This document shows positions 9,484-18,422 of a stretch of 64,000 bases of DNA, piece after piece; within the stretch, counting starts at the first letter, position 1, and every line of letters starts with the position of its first letter. Origin of the DNA: Marinobacter mobilis (lineage in GTDB: Bacteria; Pseudomonadota; Gammaproteobacteria; Pseudomonadales; Oleiphilaceae); contig NZ_FNNE01000005.1 of NCBI RefSeq assembly GCF_900106945.1, positions 62,001-126,000 on the forward strand, written 5' to 3'. The notes under the pieces are model-generated. The model worked only from the letters and a program-made list of their open reading frames with translations. It made no database searches and was not told the DNA's origin. The position numbers were made by a program, and so were the translations under genes.

Positions 9484-9876
9484 ATGATCTCCACTGCCCC
9501 TGAACGAAATTGGCTGTTTGATCCCGCCCTGCTCAAACTGGTTCACCAGTGCCGCCGCCTCATTCATACCGAATTCGGCATCAAGCTCCACCTGACCGAC
9601 GATCAGCTACAGCAACAGTTGGCGGACTACGCCGGGAAAAGCCGGTCGAACCAGCTGACGCGTGTCTGGAACTCACTGAAGGAACAGATTCCGGGCTACG
9701 ACGAGCCGGAAGCGGCCAGGGGAACGGCGCAGGAGGGGCACACCAATAGACGGGTATACCGTGGGCAGGTCATCGTGGACGCCCCGCGCTCAAGCACAGA
9801 TGAAACCGATCATCGCCACGAGGCCGCTGCAACCACGAAGAAAAAGATCATCTACCGCGGCCAGGTCGTTGGCTGA
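9484..9876 (+). CDS. Conserved hypothetical protein with two YRGQV motifs
   Basis: A 130-residue protein I do not recognise. Residues 1-75 look like a small helical domain (WLFDPALLKLVHQCRRLIH, LTDDQLQQQLADYA). Residues 85-130 are polar and carry the same motif twice: RRVYRGQVIV and KIIYRGQVVG, the second at the extreme C-terminus. No signal peptide or membrane helix. GAAGGA lies about 8 bases before the ATG. The gap of 232 bases after polA holds nothing I can name. Coding character and codon use match the neighbours, so I consider it real. Confidence 0.7.
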   Translation: MISTAPERNWLFDPALLKLVHQCRRLIHTEFGIKLHLTDDQLQQQLADYAGKSRSNQLTRVWNSLKEQIPGYDEPEAARGTAQEGHTNRRVYRGQVIVDAPRSSTDETDHRHEAAATTKKKIIYRGQVVG

Positions 9877-9897
9877 CCTGACCACGACACCGCCCAC

Positions 9898-11295
9898 TCA
9901 GAAGGCCTTGCTGACCTGAACGGCAACATTCCAGGCATCCAGATCATAACTGCCACTGAAATGGGCCAGGTTCGCCACCGGCTCGTCATCAACGGTACGC
10001 TCAACTTCGTCCACCTTGGACTTGTCGAACAGCAGCACTCCGGCAGCCACATCCACGGCCCAGCCACTTTGGGCATCAGCAAACTGGGTGCCGAGGCTTA
10101 GCCACTGACGATCGTCCGAAGGAATCCGGGCCGTTCGGAAATCATCCGGCACCGGTGACTGGTCGTAAGCATATCCCGCTTTCAGAGCCCAGGCCGGTGA
10201 AACCTGCCAGATGCCCCCGACATTGAACTGCCAGGTGTCATCCCAGTTCTCGGACACGTGACCCACATAACCATCAGCCCCGTATTTGGCACTGCCCGCT
10301 GCCGAGATCGCCCCATTCTGCTCACGGCTGATGATATCCAGCGCAACAAAGCGACTCCATTTCGCCCAGGTTGCACCACCAAGCAGGGTAACCGTATCGG
10401 TGACACGATGACGGACACCAAAACTGACGCTTTCGGGGATTTCCAGGGGCACCACAACCTGCTCAGACACATCGGCAATAGTGACCGTCAGACCGCCCGC
10501 CCCGAGTGAGGCCTGGGGCATGTTGGTCAGCGTAGCGTCACCATCCAGTTCCAGTTCCGTTCCACTTTGGGCACTGAACCCCAGCTGCGTGCGCTCATTC
10601 ACTTCCCACAACATGCCGAAGGCAAAGGTAGCCGCCAGGTCGTCCCCCTGGATATCCACATACCCTTCTTCCAGCGCAGGGCCGCTGTAACCCACCTTCC
10701 GGAGCCGTGCCTCGCTCTCACTGTAATCCTGGAACTTGCTCAGTCGCCCTTCGGCATACATGAGGTTAACTCCAAAACCCAGGGAAAATCCGTTGCCATC
10801 ATTAAGCGCAATGGACGGACTCAAGGCGATGGCGGTGAGTTCGGTCTTGTCTGCAAAGTAGCGACCAATGAAGTCATTGTCGTAATCGGCTTTCAGGCCA
10901 TACGGTGCGTGGACACCGAAGCCAACATCCAGCCAGTCGTTGACTTCGTGGGTGAGGTAAATATTCGGCAGGACAGCAAGGGGGACAAAATCACCACCGT
11001 TACCACCGGCAACAGGCTGGCCAATCGAGTCGGTGGCAGCCCCGGTGGGCCCATCCAGCTCGGCCTTGATGTTCAGCATCGCGGCACCAAACGACAGATT
11101 GGTACCGGATAGCTGGCTCATGCCGGCCGGATTAAAGAAGACCGTGGTGGCATTTTCCGGATTGGCCGCGGAACCGGCATTGGCAACGCCCATGGCGCTG
11201 GCACTCTGTTCGTTCAGTGAGAAGCCACCGGCCAGCAGCGAGGCCGGCGACGACACCAGAACACCTGTAATCAGGCAACGTACGAACTTCTGCAT
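9898..11295 (-). CDS. OmpP1/FadL family outer membrane porin
   Basis: A 465-residue outer membrane protein. Residues 1-22 are a signal peptide (SSPASLLAGGF); the mature start GGFSLNEQSASAMGVANAG and the following NPAGMSQLSGTNLSFG are the N-terminal hatch signature of the FadL family. The rest alternates like beta strands and ends in a terminal Phe (VAVQVSKAF), as expected for an outer membrane barrel. FadL channels take up long-chain fatty acids and other hydrophobic compounds. Substrate here is unknown. GGGGGGAGTT just before the ATG at 11295 fixes the start. Confidence 0.92.
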   Translation of the reverse strand: MQKFVRCLITGVLVSSPASLLAGGFSLNEQSASAMGVANAGSAANPENATTVFFNPAGMSQLSGTNLSFGAAMLNIKAELDGPTGAATDSIGQPVAGGNGGDFVPLAVLPNIYLTHEVNDWLDVGFGVHAPYGLKADYDNDFIGRYFADKTELTAIALSPSIALNDGNGFSLGFGVNLMYAEGRLSKFQDYSESEARLRKVGYSGPALEEGYVDIQGDDLAATFAFGMLWEVNERTQLGFSAQSGTELELDGDATLTNMPQASLGAGGLTVTIADVSEQVVVPLEIPESVSFGVRHRVTDTVTLLGGATWAKWSRFVALDIISREQNGAISAAGSAKYGADGYVGHVSENWDDTWQFNVGGIWQVSPAWALKAGYAYDQSPVPDDFRTARIPSDDRQWLSLGTQFADAQSGWAVDVAAGVLLFDKSKVDEVERTVDDEPVANLAHFSGSYDLDAWNVAVQVSKAF

Positions 11296-11322
11296 AACTC
11301 CCCCCGTTTTGGAACGGCGCGG

Positions 11323-11352
11323 AGTATACGCAGGCAAGGCCAATGGCCTCAA
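11323..11352 (-). promoter_or_regulatory. Candidate sigma-70 promoter for the FadL porin
   Basis: Read on the minus strand: TTGAGG, 18-base spacer, TATACT, about 28 bases before the start codon. The spacer contains the short palindrome GGCCATTGGCC. Judged by eye only. Confidence 0.4.
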
Positions 11353-11410
11353 ATGCCAAAACTACTGATTCGGAGTGCGACTCAACTACGACTAACGTCT
11401 AACTCGCCGC

Positions 11411-12532
11411 TCAGTCATCCTGAATGGACAGTTTGTCGACCGTAGACGACAGCTGATCCGGCGTATGGGCATCACTGCCCAGCTTGATCATCAGACGCAG
11501 GTCATTGGCGGAATCCGCATGAGCCAAGGCATCTTCATAGGTGATCAGGCCGTCGGAATAGAGCCGGTACAGCGCCTGATCGAAGGTCTGCATGCCGCCT
11601 TCGGTGGACTTGGCCATCAGCTCCTTAAGCTTGTGAACCTCACCCTTACGGATCATGTCTGAGGCCAGCGGCGAGTTGATCAGTACTTCAATGGCTGCAC
11701 GCCGGCCCTTGCCATCAGGGGTCGGGATCAGCTGCTGGGCAACAACGGCCTTGAGGTTGAGAGACAGGTCCATCCAGGTCTGGGCATGCTGATCCGGATT
11801 AAAGAACTGGATAATCCGGTCCAGCGCCTGGTTGGCGTTGTTGGCGTGCAGGGTTGCCAGACACAGGTGACCCGTTTCGGCAAACTGCACCGCATACTCC
11901 ATGGTCTGCTTGGTCCGGATCTCACCGATCAGAATAACGTCGGGGGCCTGGCGCAGGGTATTTTTCAGCGCCACCTCAAAACTCTCGGTATCGATGCCCA
12001 CCTCACGCTGGGTAACGATGCAGCCCTGATGCTGGTGTACGAATTCGATCGGATCCTCAATGGAAATGATATGGCCACGGCTGTTGCGGTTACGATGACC
12101 AAGCATCGCCGCCAGCGAGGTGGACTTGCCGGTTCCGGTGGCGCCCACAAAAATGATCAGCCCCCGTTTGGTCATCGCGAGATCCTTGATGATCTCCGGC
12201 AGGCACAGCTCATCGATCTGCGGAATTTTCACCTCAATCCGCCGCAGCACCATGCCGCACAGGTTGCGCTGGAAAAATGCGCTGACCCGGAAACGGCCGA
12301 TACCACGGGCACTGATGGCAAAGTTACACTCATGGGTCGCCTCGAACTCGGTCCGCTGCTTGTCGTTCATCGACCCATAGACCAGTTCACGGGTCTGCTC
12401 CGGTGTCAGCGCATTCTTGGTCACCGGCAGCACCTTGCCATTGACCTTCATGCTGGGTGGAACCCCTGCGGTAATGAACAGGTCGGAGCCACCTTTTTCC
12501 ACCATCAATCGAAGTAACTTTTCAAATTCCAT
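11411..12532 (-). CDS. pilU: Type IV pilus retraction ATPase PilU
   Basis: A 373-residue PilT-like ATPase. Walker A is GATGTGKST, the Asp/Walker B region reads ISIEDPIEFVHQH and VILIGEIR, and the His box is TGHLCLATLHANN. PilU differs from PilT in lacking the AIRNLIRE motif (here SPLASDMIRKGE) and in the longer C-terminus ending KLSIQDD. PilU is an accessory retraction motor that works with PilT at the cytoplasmic base of the type IV pilus machine. It follows pilT by 62 bases on the same strand, the usual operon order. Confidence 0.95.
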   Translation of the reverse strand: MEFEKLLRLMVEKGGSDLFITAGVPPSMKVNGKVLPVTKNALTPEQTRELVYGSMNDKQRTEFEATHECNFAISARGIGRFRVSAFFQRNLCGMVLRRIEVKIPQIDELCLPEIIKDLAMTKRGLIIFVGATGTGKSTSLAAMLGHRNRNSRGHIISIEDPIEFVHQHQGCIVTQREVGIDTESFEVALKNTLRQAPDVILIGEIRTKQTMEYAVQFAETGHLCLATLHANNANQALDRIIQFFNPDQHAQTWMDLSLNLKAVVAQQLIPTPDGKGRRAAIEVLINSPLASDMIRKGEVHKLKELMAKSTEGGMQTFDQALYRLYSDGLITYEDALAHADSANDLRLMIKLGSDAHTPDQLSSTVDKLSIQDD

Positions 12533-12594
12533 TACGCTTACCTGCTATGACCGTCCCTGCCAGCTGCTGCCAGCAGGGCCTGTACTCACATAGT

Positions 12595-13629
12595 TTAGAA
12601 ATTGTCCGGCATCTTGGCCTTGGCACGGGCCGCTTCCCGGTTAATCAACCCTTTCTGAAGCAGCCGTTCAAGACATTGATCCAGCGTCTGCATACCCAGC
12701 GAGCCGCCGGTCTGAATGGCCGAGTACATCTGCGCAACCTTATCCTCGCGAATCAGGTTACGGATTGCCGGGGTGCCGATCATGATTTCATGGGCCGCGA
12801 TCCGGCCACCACCGACTTTCTTCATCAGTGTCTGGGAAACCACGGCCTGCAACGACTCCGACAGCATGGAGCGGACCATGGACTTTTCTTCCGCCGGGAA
12901 TACATCAACCACACGGTCAATGGTCTTGGCCGCTGAGGTGGTGTGCAGGGTACCGAACACCAGGTGACCGGTTTCAGCCGCAGTCAGCGCCAGCCGGATG
13001 GTTTCCAGGTCCCGCAGCTCGCCCACCAGGATGATATCGGGATCTTCCCGCAGCGCTGAACGCAGCGCTTCGTTAAAGCCCAGGGTATCCCGATGGACTT
13101 CCCGCTGGTTGACCAGACATTTTTTGGAGTCGTGTACGAATTCGATGGGGTCTTCAATGGTGAGGATGTGCTCATAACGCGTTTCGTTGATGTAATCGAG
13201 CATCGCCGCCAGCGTGGTCGACTTACCGGAACCGGTCGGCCCAGTCACCAGAACCAGCCCCCGCGGCACTGAGGACACATCCTTGAACACTTGTCCCATG
13301 CCCAGATCTTCCATGGTCAGCACCTTGGAAGGGATCGTTCGGAACACCGCACCTGCGCCCCGGTTCTGGTTAAACGCGTTAACCCGGAAACGAGCCACGC
13401 CAGGCACTTCGAACGAGAAGTCGGTTTCCAGGAACTCCTCGAAATCCTTGCGCTGCTTGTCGTTCATGATGTCATAAATCAGCCCGTGGACTTCTTTATG
13501 CTCCATGGGGGGCAGATTGATTCTGCGGACATCGCCGTCAACACGGATCATGGGAGGGAGGCCGGCAGACAGGTGCAAATCAGACGCACCCTGTTTTGCC
13601 GAGAAGGCAAGCAGTTCTGTTATATCCAT
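12595..13629 (-). CDS. pilT: Type IV pilus retraction ATPase PilT
   Basis: A 344-residue hexameric ATPase that drives pilus disassembly, giving twitching motility, DNA uptake and surface sensing. Visible motifs: MDITELLAFSAKQGASDLHL at the start, Walker A GPTGSGKST, Asp box TIEDPIEFVH, Walker B DIILVGELRD, His box TGHLVFGTLHT and the PilT-specific AIRNLIREDK needed for retraction. Length equals that of Pseudomonas PilT. Its start is separated from yggS by 178 bases with divergent transcription. Confidence 0.97.
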   Translation of the reverse strand: MDITELLAFSAKQGASDLHLSAGLPPMIRVDGDVRRINLPPMEHKEVHGLIYDIMNDKQRKDFEEFLETDFSFEVPGVARFRVNAFNQNRGAGAVFRTIPSKVLTMEDLGMGQVFKDVSSVPRGLVLVTGPTGSGKSTTLAAMLDYINETRYEHILTIEDPIEFVHDSKKCLVNQREVHRDTLGFNEALRSALREDPDIILVGELRDLETIRLALTAAETGHLVFGTLHTTSAAKTIDRVVDVFPAEEKSMVRSMLSESLQAVVSQTLMKKVGGGRIAAHEIMIGTPAIRNLIREDKVAQMYSAIQTGGSLGMQTLDQCLERLLQKGLINREAARAKAKMPDNF

Positions 13630-13807
13630 TGGAGTCCTCGGGAGGCTTTTCTTTTATCCTGGTGCCATATGCATGTCCCTCTGCCCACAATCCGGCCATG
13701 CCTGCTGCTTGGCATTTTCCGGTGCTGCGGGTAACGTGTTCGCCACATCCTGCACATCCGTGCAGCCCAAGGGCCAACAGATTGACACGCTTTGCGTTTT
13801 TGACACT

Positions 13808-14512
13808 ATGAGCAGCATAGCAGACAACATTGAGAGCGTAACCCGACGCATACAAAAAGCAACAATCGATGCCGGCCGCAAACCCGGTACCGTGCGGTTG
13901 CTGGCGGTCAGCAAAACCCGCCCGGCAAGCGACATTCGCACTGCCGCCAGCTCCGGCCAGCGGGCCTTCGGCGAGAACTACCTGCAAGAAGCCCTCGACA
14001 AGATTGAAGCCCTGTCCGACCTGACAGACCTGGAGTGGCACTTCATCGGTCCCATACAGTCCAACAAGACCCGCCCCATCGCCAATCAGTTTTCGTGGGT
14101 CCACAGTGTCGACCGCCTCAAGGTCGCCCGTCGCCTGAATGAGCAGCGTGACCCGGCGCTGGCACCGCTGAATATCTGCCTGCAGGTCAATATCGACCGC
14201 GAGGCCAGCAAATCCGGCTGCCACCCGGAGGAAGCCGTCGCCCTGGCCAGCGCGATCGCGGGACTGCCCAATCTCCGCCTGCGTGGACTGATGGCCATTC
14301 CCGACCCGCGGCAGGGGGACACGGAGCTCCGCCAAAGCTTCCGTCAACTGGCTCAGCTGCTGGCCACCATCAACGAGCAGCTGCCCCCGGAACAGGCCCT
14401 CGACACCCTGTCCATGGGCATGTCAGGAGACCTCGAGAGCGCCATTGCCGAAGGCGCTACCTGGGTGCGTGTGGGTACGGCTTTGTTCGGCGCCCGTGCC
14501 AGTGCGGGCTGA
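13808..14512 (+). CDS. yggS: Pyridoxal phosphate homeostasis protein (YggS/PLPBP)
   Basis: A 234-residue PLP-binding protein. Lys36 in LLAVSKTRP is the conserved PLP lysine; FGENYLQEALDK, WHFIGPIQSNK and LSMGMSGDLESAIAEG are the other family signatures. Members have no enzymatic activity and balance free PLP in the cell. The open frame reaches about 100 codons further upstream, but homology starts at MSSIADNIE. Head of the yggS-proC-yggT series, divergent from pilT as in Pseudomonas. Confidence 0.95.
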   Translation: MSSIADNIESVTRRIQKATIDAGRKPGTVRLLAVSKTRPASDIRTAASSGQRAFGENYLQEALDKIEALSDLTDLEWHFIGPIQSNKTRPIANQFSWVHSVDRLKVARRLNEQRDPALAPLNICLQVNIDREASKSGCHPEEAVALASAIAGLPNLRLRGLMAIPDPRQGDTELRQSFRQLAQLLATINEQLPPEQALDTLSMGMSGDLESAIAEGATWVRVGTALFGARASAG

Positions 14513-14567
14513 GCTCCCGATATCCTGCTATCATCGGCAACAGATTCGAACCTTACCGGAGTAGACC

Positions 14568-15401
14568 TTGAGCACCTCACCAACCATCTCTTTCATCGGC
14601 GCCGGCAATATGGCCAGCGCGATCATTGGCGGCATGCTGGCATCAGGTGTTGATGCCGGACGCATCTGGGCGAGCGCTCCGGATGATGGGCACCTGCAGG
14701 CGCTGCGCAACCAGTTCGGTGTCAGCGTGACTACCGACAACCGTTATTGCGCCCAGCAGGGCGACGTGATCATCCTTGCGGTCAAGCCGCAGATCATGGC
14801 GGCGGTATGCCGCGACATCGCACCGGTCGTCCAGAACACCCGCCCGCTCATGGTATCCATCGCCGCCGGTCTGGAGTGCGCGACCCTCGACGAATGGCTT
14901 GGTGGTGGCCTACCGCTGATCAGGGTCATGCCCAACACCCCGTCCCTGGTGGGCAAAGGTGCTGCCGGCCTGTTCGCCAACGATCAGGTCAATGACACCC
15001 AGAAAGCGACCGTGACGCAGATCTTCAGCGGTATCGGCTCAGCGCTGTGGGTTGAGCAGGAGTCCAGCCTGCACACGGTCACCGCGCTTTCCGGCAGTGG
15101 CCCGGCCTATTTCTTCCTGATGCTGGAAGCGCTCGAGGGCGCCGCCACCAAAGCCGGCATGAACGCAGAAACCGCCCGTGCACTGGCCATCCAGACCATG
15201 GCTGGCGCCGCCGAAATGGCGGCCCGCAGTGAGCACGACCCCGCTCAGCTCAAACGTAACGTTATGTCTCCGGGTGGCACCACCGAACAAGCCATTAACA
15301 GCTTTGAAAGCGGCGGCCTGCGGGAGCTGGTTGAACAAGCCGTTCAGGCGGCTTACCAACGCTCGGAAGAAATGGCCAGGGAACTGGCAGGCAAGGACTG
15401 A
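14568..15401 (+). CDS. proC: Pyrroline-5-carboxylate reductase
   Basis: ProC performs the last step of proline synthesis, NAD(P)H-dependent reduction of pyrroline-5-carboxylate. The 277-residue protein has the Rossmann motif FIGAGNMASAIIGG, the block LSGSGPAYFFLMLEAL and the C-terminal signature MSPGGTTEQAINSFESGG. The start codon is TTG (14568), supported by CCGGAG 7 bases upstream and by correct N-terminal spacing to the Rossmann motif. 55 bases after yggS. Confidence 0.96.
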   Translation: MSTSPTISFIGAGNMASAIIGGMLASGVDAGRIWASAPDDGHLQALRNQFGVSVTTDNRYCAQQGDVIILAVKPQIMAAVCRDIAPVVQNTRPLMVSIAAGLECATLDEWLGGGLPLIRVMPNTPSLVGKGAAGLFANDQVNDTQKATVTQIFSGIGSALWVEQESSLHTVTALSGSGPAYFFLMLEALEGAATKAGMNAETARALAIQTMAGAAEMAARSEHDPAQLKRNVMSPGGTTEQAINSFESGGLRELVEQAVQAAYQRSEEMARELAGKD

Positions 15402-15479
15402 AATCACCTCAGGGGTTGCCTGCCAACCCCTGCGACCCCATATCCCGGGTAACGCTATTTTGAACGGAGACATTGCTGC

Positions 15480-16064
15480 ATGCTGGCGCACATCCTGATC
15501 ACCGTATTGCAAGTCGCCTCAACTTTTTACCTGACCGTGGTCCTGCTGCGATTTCTGCTGCAGCTGGCACGTGCGGATTTCTACAATCCGATTTCCCAGT
15601 TTGTGGTCAAAGCGACCAACCCCCTGCTGCGCCCGCTACGGCGGCTGATCCCCGGCTGGGGTGGCATCGACGGCGCCGCGCTGGTGCTGGCAGTACTGAT
15701 CCAGGCACTGACTTACGTGCTGATCCTGCTCACGCTCAATAACGGCCTGCCAGCCTTCAACCCCATCACCCTGCTGACCTGGTCGGCACTGACCGTGGTC
15801 GGTCTGATCATCAAGATCTACTTCTGGTCAGTGGTCGCCATTGTGGTGGTCAGCTGGATTGCGCCCCAGAGCCACCACCCCGCCATTCAGCTGGTGGCAC
15901 AAATCACCGAACCGGTGATGCGCCCGGTACGCAATGTGATGCCGCCTCTGGGCGGGCTCGACCTGTCACCGATCGTGGTGTTCCTGATTCTCAGCGTACT
16001 GACCGAAGTGGTACAGCGTATGGCCATGGCCGCCGGCCTCAGTGCCATTGGCGTTGGCCTGTAA
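15480..16064 (+). CDS. yggT: YggT family membrane protein
   Basis: A 194-residue integral membrane protein made of two YGGT repeats, each a pair of helices followed by a conserved Asn/Pro loop (NPLLRPLRRLIPGWGGID and EPVMRPVRNVMPPLGGLDLS). About four to five membrane segments. Family members have been linked to osmotic stress and, in other bacteria, to cell division; the molecular role is not established. Last gene of yggS-proC-yggT; 78 bases after proC. Confidence 0.93.
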   Translation: MLAHILITVLQVASTFYLTVVLLRFLLQLARADFYNPISQFVVKATNPLLRPLRRLIPGWGGIDGAALVLAVLIQALTYVLILLTLNNGLPAFNPITLLTWSALTVVGLIIKIYFWSVVAIVVVSWIAPQSHHPAIQLVAQITEPVMRPVRNVMPPLGGLDLSPIVVFLILSVLTEVVQRMAMAAGLSAIGVGL

Positions 16065-16289
16065 ACCAGTTCACAGAGATACAGGCGGTTACAAACCCAT
16101 ACACGACAACACATTGCCACAGACGAATAGCAAGCTGTTGATTAATAAACCACATCGACTATAAATACAGACAGGAAATCGCCAAACTCCCCAACGCCCG
16201 GCAAAAGTGTCCCGGGTAATGGGGAGCAATGTGCAGACAATGCAAGTAATATTTCTGTCATCCTCAGTTAATCTGCGAAGGTCCGTGAA

Positions 16290-18254
16290 ATGAGCAATCT
16301 CGGCAGCTTGTCTCAGCAGGTAGAAGCCTACCATTCCTGGAAAAAGGAACTGATCCGCCAGATCAGCCGTTACCGCCTGTGGCTTCAGGACAACGACCTG
16401 TTTTCCGACGACATCAGCAACCGCATTCGTCACGGCCTCGAACTGCTGATCGAAGATGAGCTCACCATTGCCTTTGTCGGCGAGTATTCCCGCGGTAAGA
16501 CCGAGCTGATTAACGCGCTGTTCTTCTCTGACTACGGTCAGCGCATGCTGCCTTCCCAAGCCGGCCGCACCACCATGTGCCCGACCGAACTGTTTTTCGA
16601 CCGGGCCGAAAACCAGAATTACCTGATGCTGTTGCCGATCGAGACCCGCAGCGGCGACATTTCCCTGCACCAGCTTCGCAAGCAACCCCAGCACTGGGTC
16701 CGTCACGAACTTGACGACAGCAATCCGGATGTCATGCGGGAAGTGCTGGCCGAAGTTGCCAAGGTAAAGAGTGTCAGCCCTGGTGAGGCCCGCAAGCTTG
16801 GCTTCGAGGAACAGATGCTGGAACCAGACCGGAATAACCCCGGCCAGGTGCTGGTACCGGCCTGGCGTAACGCCCAGATCAGCATCCGTCACCCGATGTT
16901 CGAACGCGGCCTGCGTATTCTCGACACCCCGGGTCTGAACGCCCTTGGCTCCGAGCCGGAACTGACCATCAGCATGCTGCCCAATGCCCATGCGGTGATC
17001 TTTTTGCTCAGCGCTGACTCCGGCGTGACCGCCAGTGACATGGCGATCTGGAACGAACATATTGATACCGAGCACGCCGATCACCGTGCCGGTCGGTTTG
17101 CGGTTCTCAACAAGATTGACGTGCTCTGGGACGATCTGCAGAGCGAGGACCAGACCCAGGAGTCAATTGCCCGTATTCAGCAATACACGGCTGACCATCT
17201 GAACATTCGCCAGAGCGATGTTATCCCGGTGTCCGCCAAGCAGGGATTGGTGGCTCAGGTACGCAACGACCGTTCGCTGTATGAACGCAGCAACCTGCCC
17301 AACCTCGAACAGCTGATCATCGACCGTATCCTGATTCACAAGGAACAGCTCATCACCCAGAGTCTGATCAATGACCTTCTGGGCATGCTGCAGAACAGTC
17401 AGGCGGCCATGCAGCACCGCCTGGGCGTACTGGAAGAAGAGCTGTCGGCCTGCTCAGACACCCATATCGACAAGGATGCCCTGCGCCGTCTCGCCGACAG
17501 GGCCCAGCAGGATTACGATTTCTACTACAAGAAGCTGATCACCCTGCGCTCCAGCCGCCGACTGATGCAGTCCCAGGGCGACACCCTCAACCAACTGGTC
17601 AGCGAAGCCCGTTTTGAACAGCATGTTCAGACAACCCGCGAGCAGCTGACCAAAAGCTGGACCACCGCCGGCATGAGCCGGGGTATGGATCACTTCTTCG
17701 AACTATTGGAGATTGACCTCAGCAACCTTCTCAGTGAAGGCCAGCTCGCCGAGAAGATGGTCGCCGCCATCTATCGTCGCTATAACGAGGATACCCGCGC
17801 CCGCCACCTGGAACCCATTCCTCTGCGCGCGGGCCGCCATGTCATCGCCATCCGCGAGCTGCGCAAGAAAGCCAATCGCTTCCGGCTCAACCCGAAGAAC
17901 CTGCTGACGGAGCAGAGCCAGCTGATTCGCCGCTTCTTCAATGTCATGGTCGCCGAAGCCCGCACCCTGCACGAGCGAGTACGTAAGGACGTCCTGCGCT
18001 GGCCGGGTGAGGCCCTGCTGCCGATCATGCAGTACTCCATGGAACAAAAGCAGCTGCTGGAGCACCAGATACGCCGGCTCAAGGACATGGTGCGCACCGA
18101 TCGCGACAGCAAAGCCGAGCGCGCTCGCCTGGAGGCCAGTATCGCTGACCTGCGCAAGCAGCTGGAGCTGGCTGAGAATATGCAGAAGCAGATCCGCAAA
18201 CCAGCACCGACCCTGATCCAGCAAAAAGTGGTGAACATCTCAGGCATTGCCTGA
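16290..18254 (+). CDS. Bacterial dynamin-like GTPase
   Basis: A 654-residue protein with a dynamin-type GTPase domain: P-loop GEYSRGKT (64-71), switch I Thr in GRTTMCPT (about 93-99), DTPG (212-215), NKID (274-277) and PVSAKQG (about 318). After about residue 350 it is almost wholly alpha-helical with coiled-coil character, ending in a long charged helix at about 590-640, as expected for the stalk of a dynamin-like protein. No membrane helix is obvious. Such proteins remodel membranes or protect against envelope stress; the role of this one is unknown. It lies alone between yggT and metX, 225 bases after yggT, so it probably has its own promoter. The start at 16290 precedes MSNLGSLSQQ. Confidence 0.85.
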   Translation: MSNLGSLSQQVEAYHSWKKELIRQISRYRLWLQDNDLFSDDISNRIRHGLELLIEDELTIAFVGEYSRGKTELINALFFSDYGQRMLPSQAGRTTMCPTELFFDRAENQNYLMLLPIETRSGDISLHQLRKQPQHWVRHELDDSNPDVMREVLAEVAKVKSVSPGEARKLGFEEQMLEPDRNNPGQVLVPAWRNAQISIRHPMFERGLRILDTPGLNALGSEPELTISMLPNAHAVIFLLSADSGVTASDMAIWNEHIDTEHADHRAGRFAVLNKIDVLWDDLQSEDQTQESIARIQQYTADHLNIRQSDVIPVSAKQGLVAQVRNDRSLYERSNLPNLEQLIIDRILIHKEQLITQSLINDLLGMLQNSQAAMQHRLGVLEEELSACSDTHIDKDALRRLADRAQQDYDFYYKKLITLRSSRRLMQSQGDTLNQLVSEARFEQHVQTTREQLTKSWTTAGMSRGMDHFFELLEIDLSNLLSEGQLAEKMVAAIYRRYNEDTRARHLEPIPLRAGRHVIAIRELRKKANRFRLNPKNLLTEQSQLIRRFFNVMVAEARTLHERVRKDVLRWPGEALLPIMQYSMEQKQLLEHQIRRLKDMVRTDRDSKAERARLEASIADLRKQLELAENMQKQIRKPAPTLIQQKVVNISGIA

Positions 18255-18274
18255 CCTGGGACACCTTGCGGTTG

Positions 18275-18309
18275 CAGCCATGCAGGTCGGCCTTTAAACT
18301 GCATGGCTG
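18275..18309 (+). repeat. Perfect 11-bp inverted repeat (stem-loop)
   Basis: CAGCCATGCAG (18275-18285), 13-base loop, CTGCATGGCTG (18299-18309). The stem begins 21 bases after the GTPase stop and 114 bases before metX. No T-run follows, so it is not a standard intrinsic terminator; it could be a rho-dependent or processing structure, or a leader element of metX. Confidence 0.7.
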
Positions 18310-18422
18310 GTTACCGCCCTCTGGTTCATCCTGGCGGGCACGGTTTCCAGACACCTTCTGCTAGGGGTCGTCTGACGCACTCCTAGAGTTTTACGGACTG
18401 AACCAGGAAGCCTATCGCGCCG

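Noticed and set aside
13761..13780. GG-N10-GC match (TTGGCCCTTGGGCTGC) upstream of pilT, as a sigma-54 promoter
   Set aside because: Only the invariant bases and TGGC match; the rest departs from the consensus, and pilT is not known to be sigma-54 dependent.
13789..13815. TTGACA with CACTAT as a yggS promoter
   Set aside because: The -10 would overlap the yggS start codon, so transcription would begin inside the gene.
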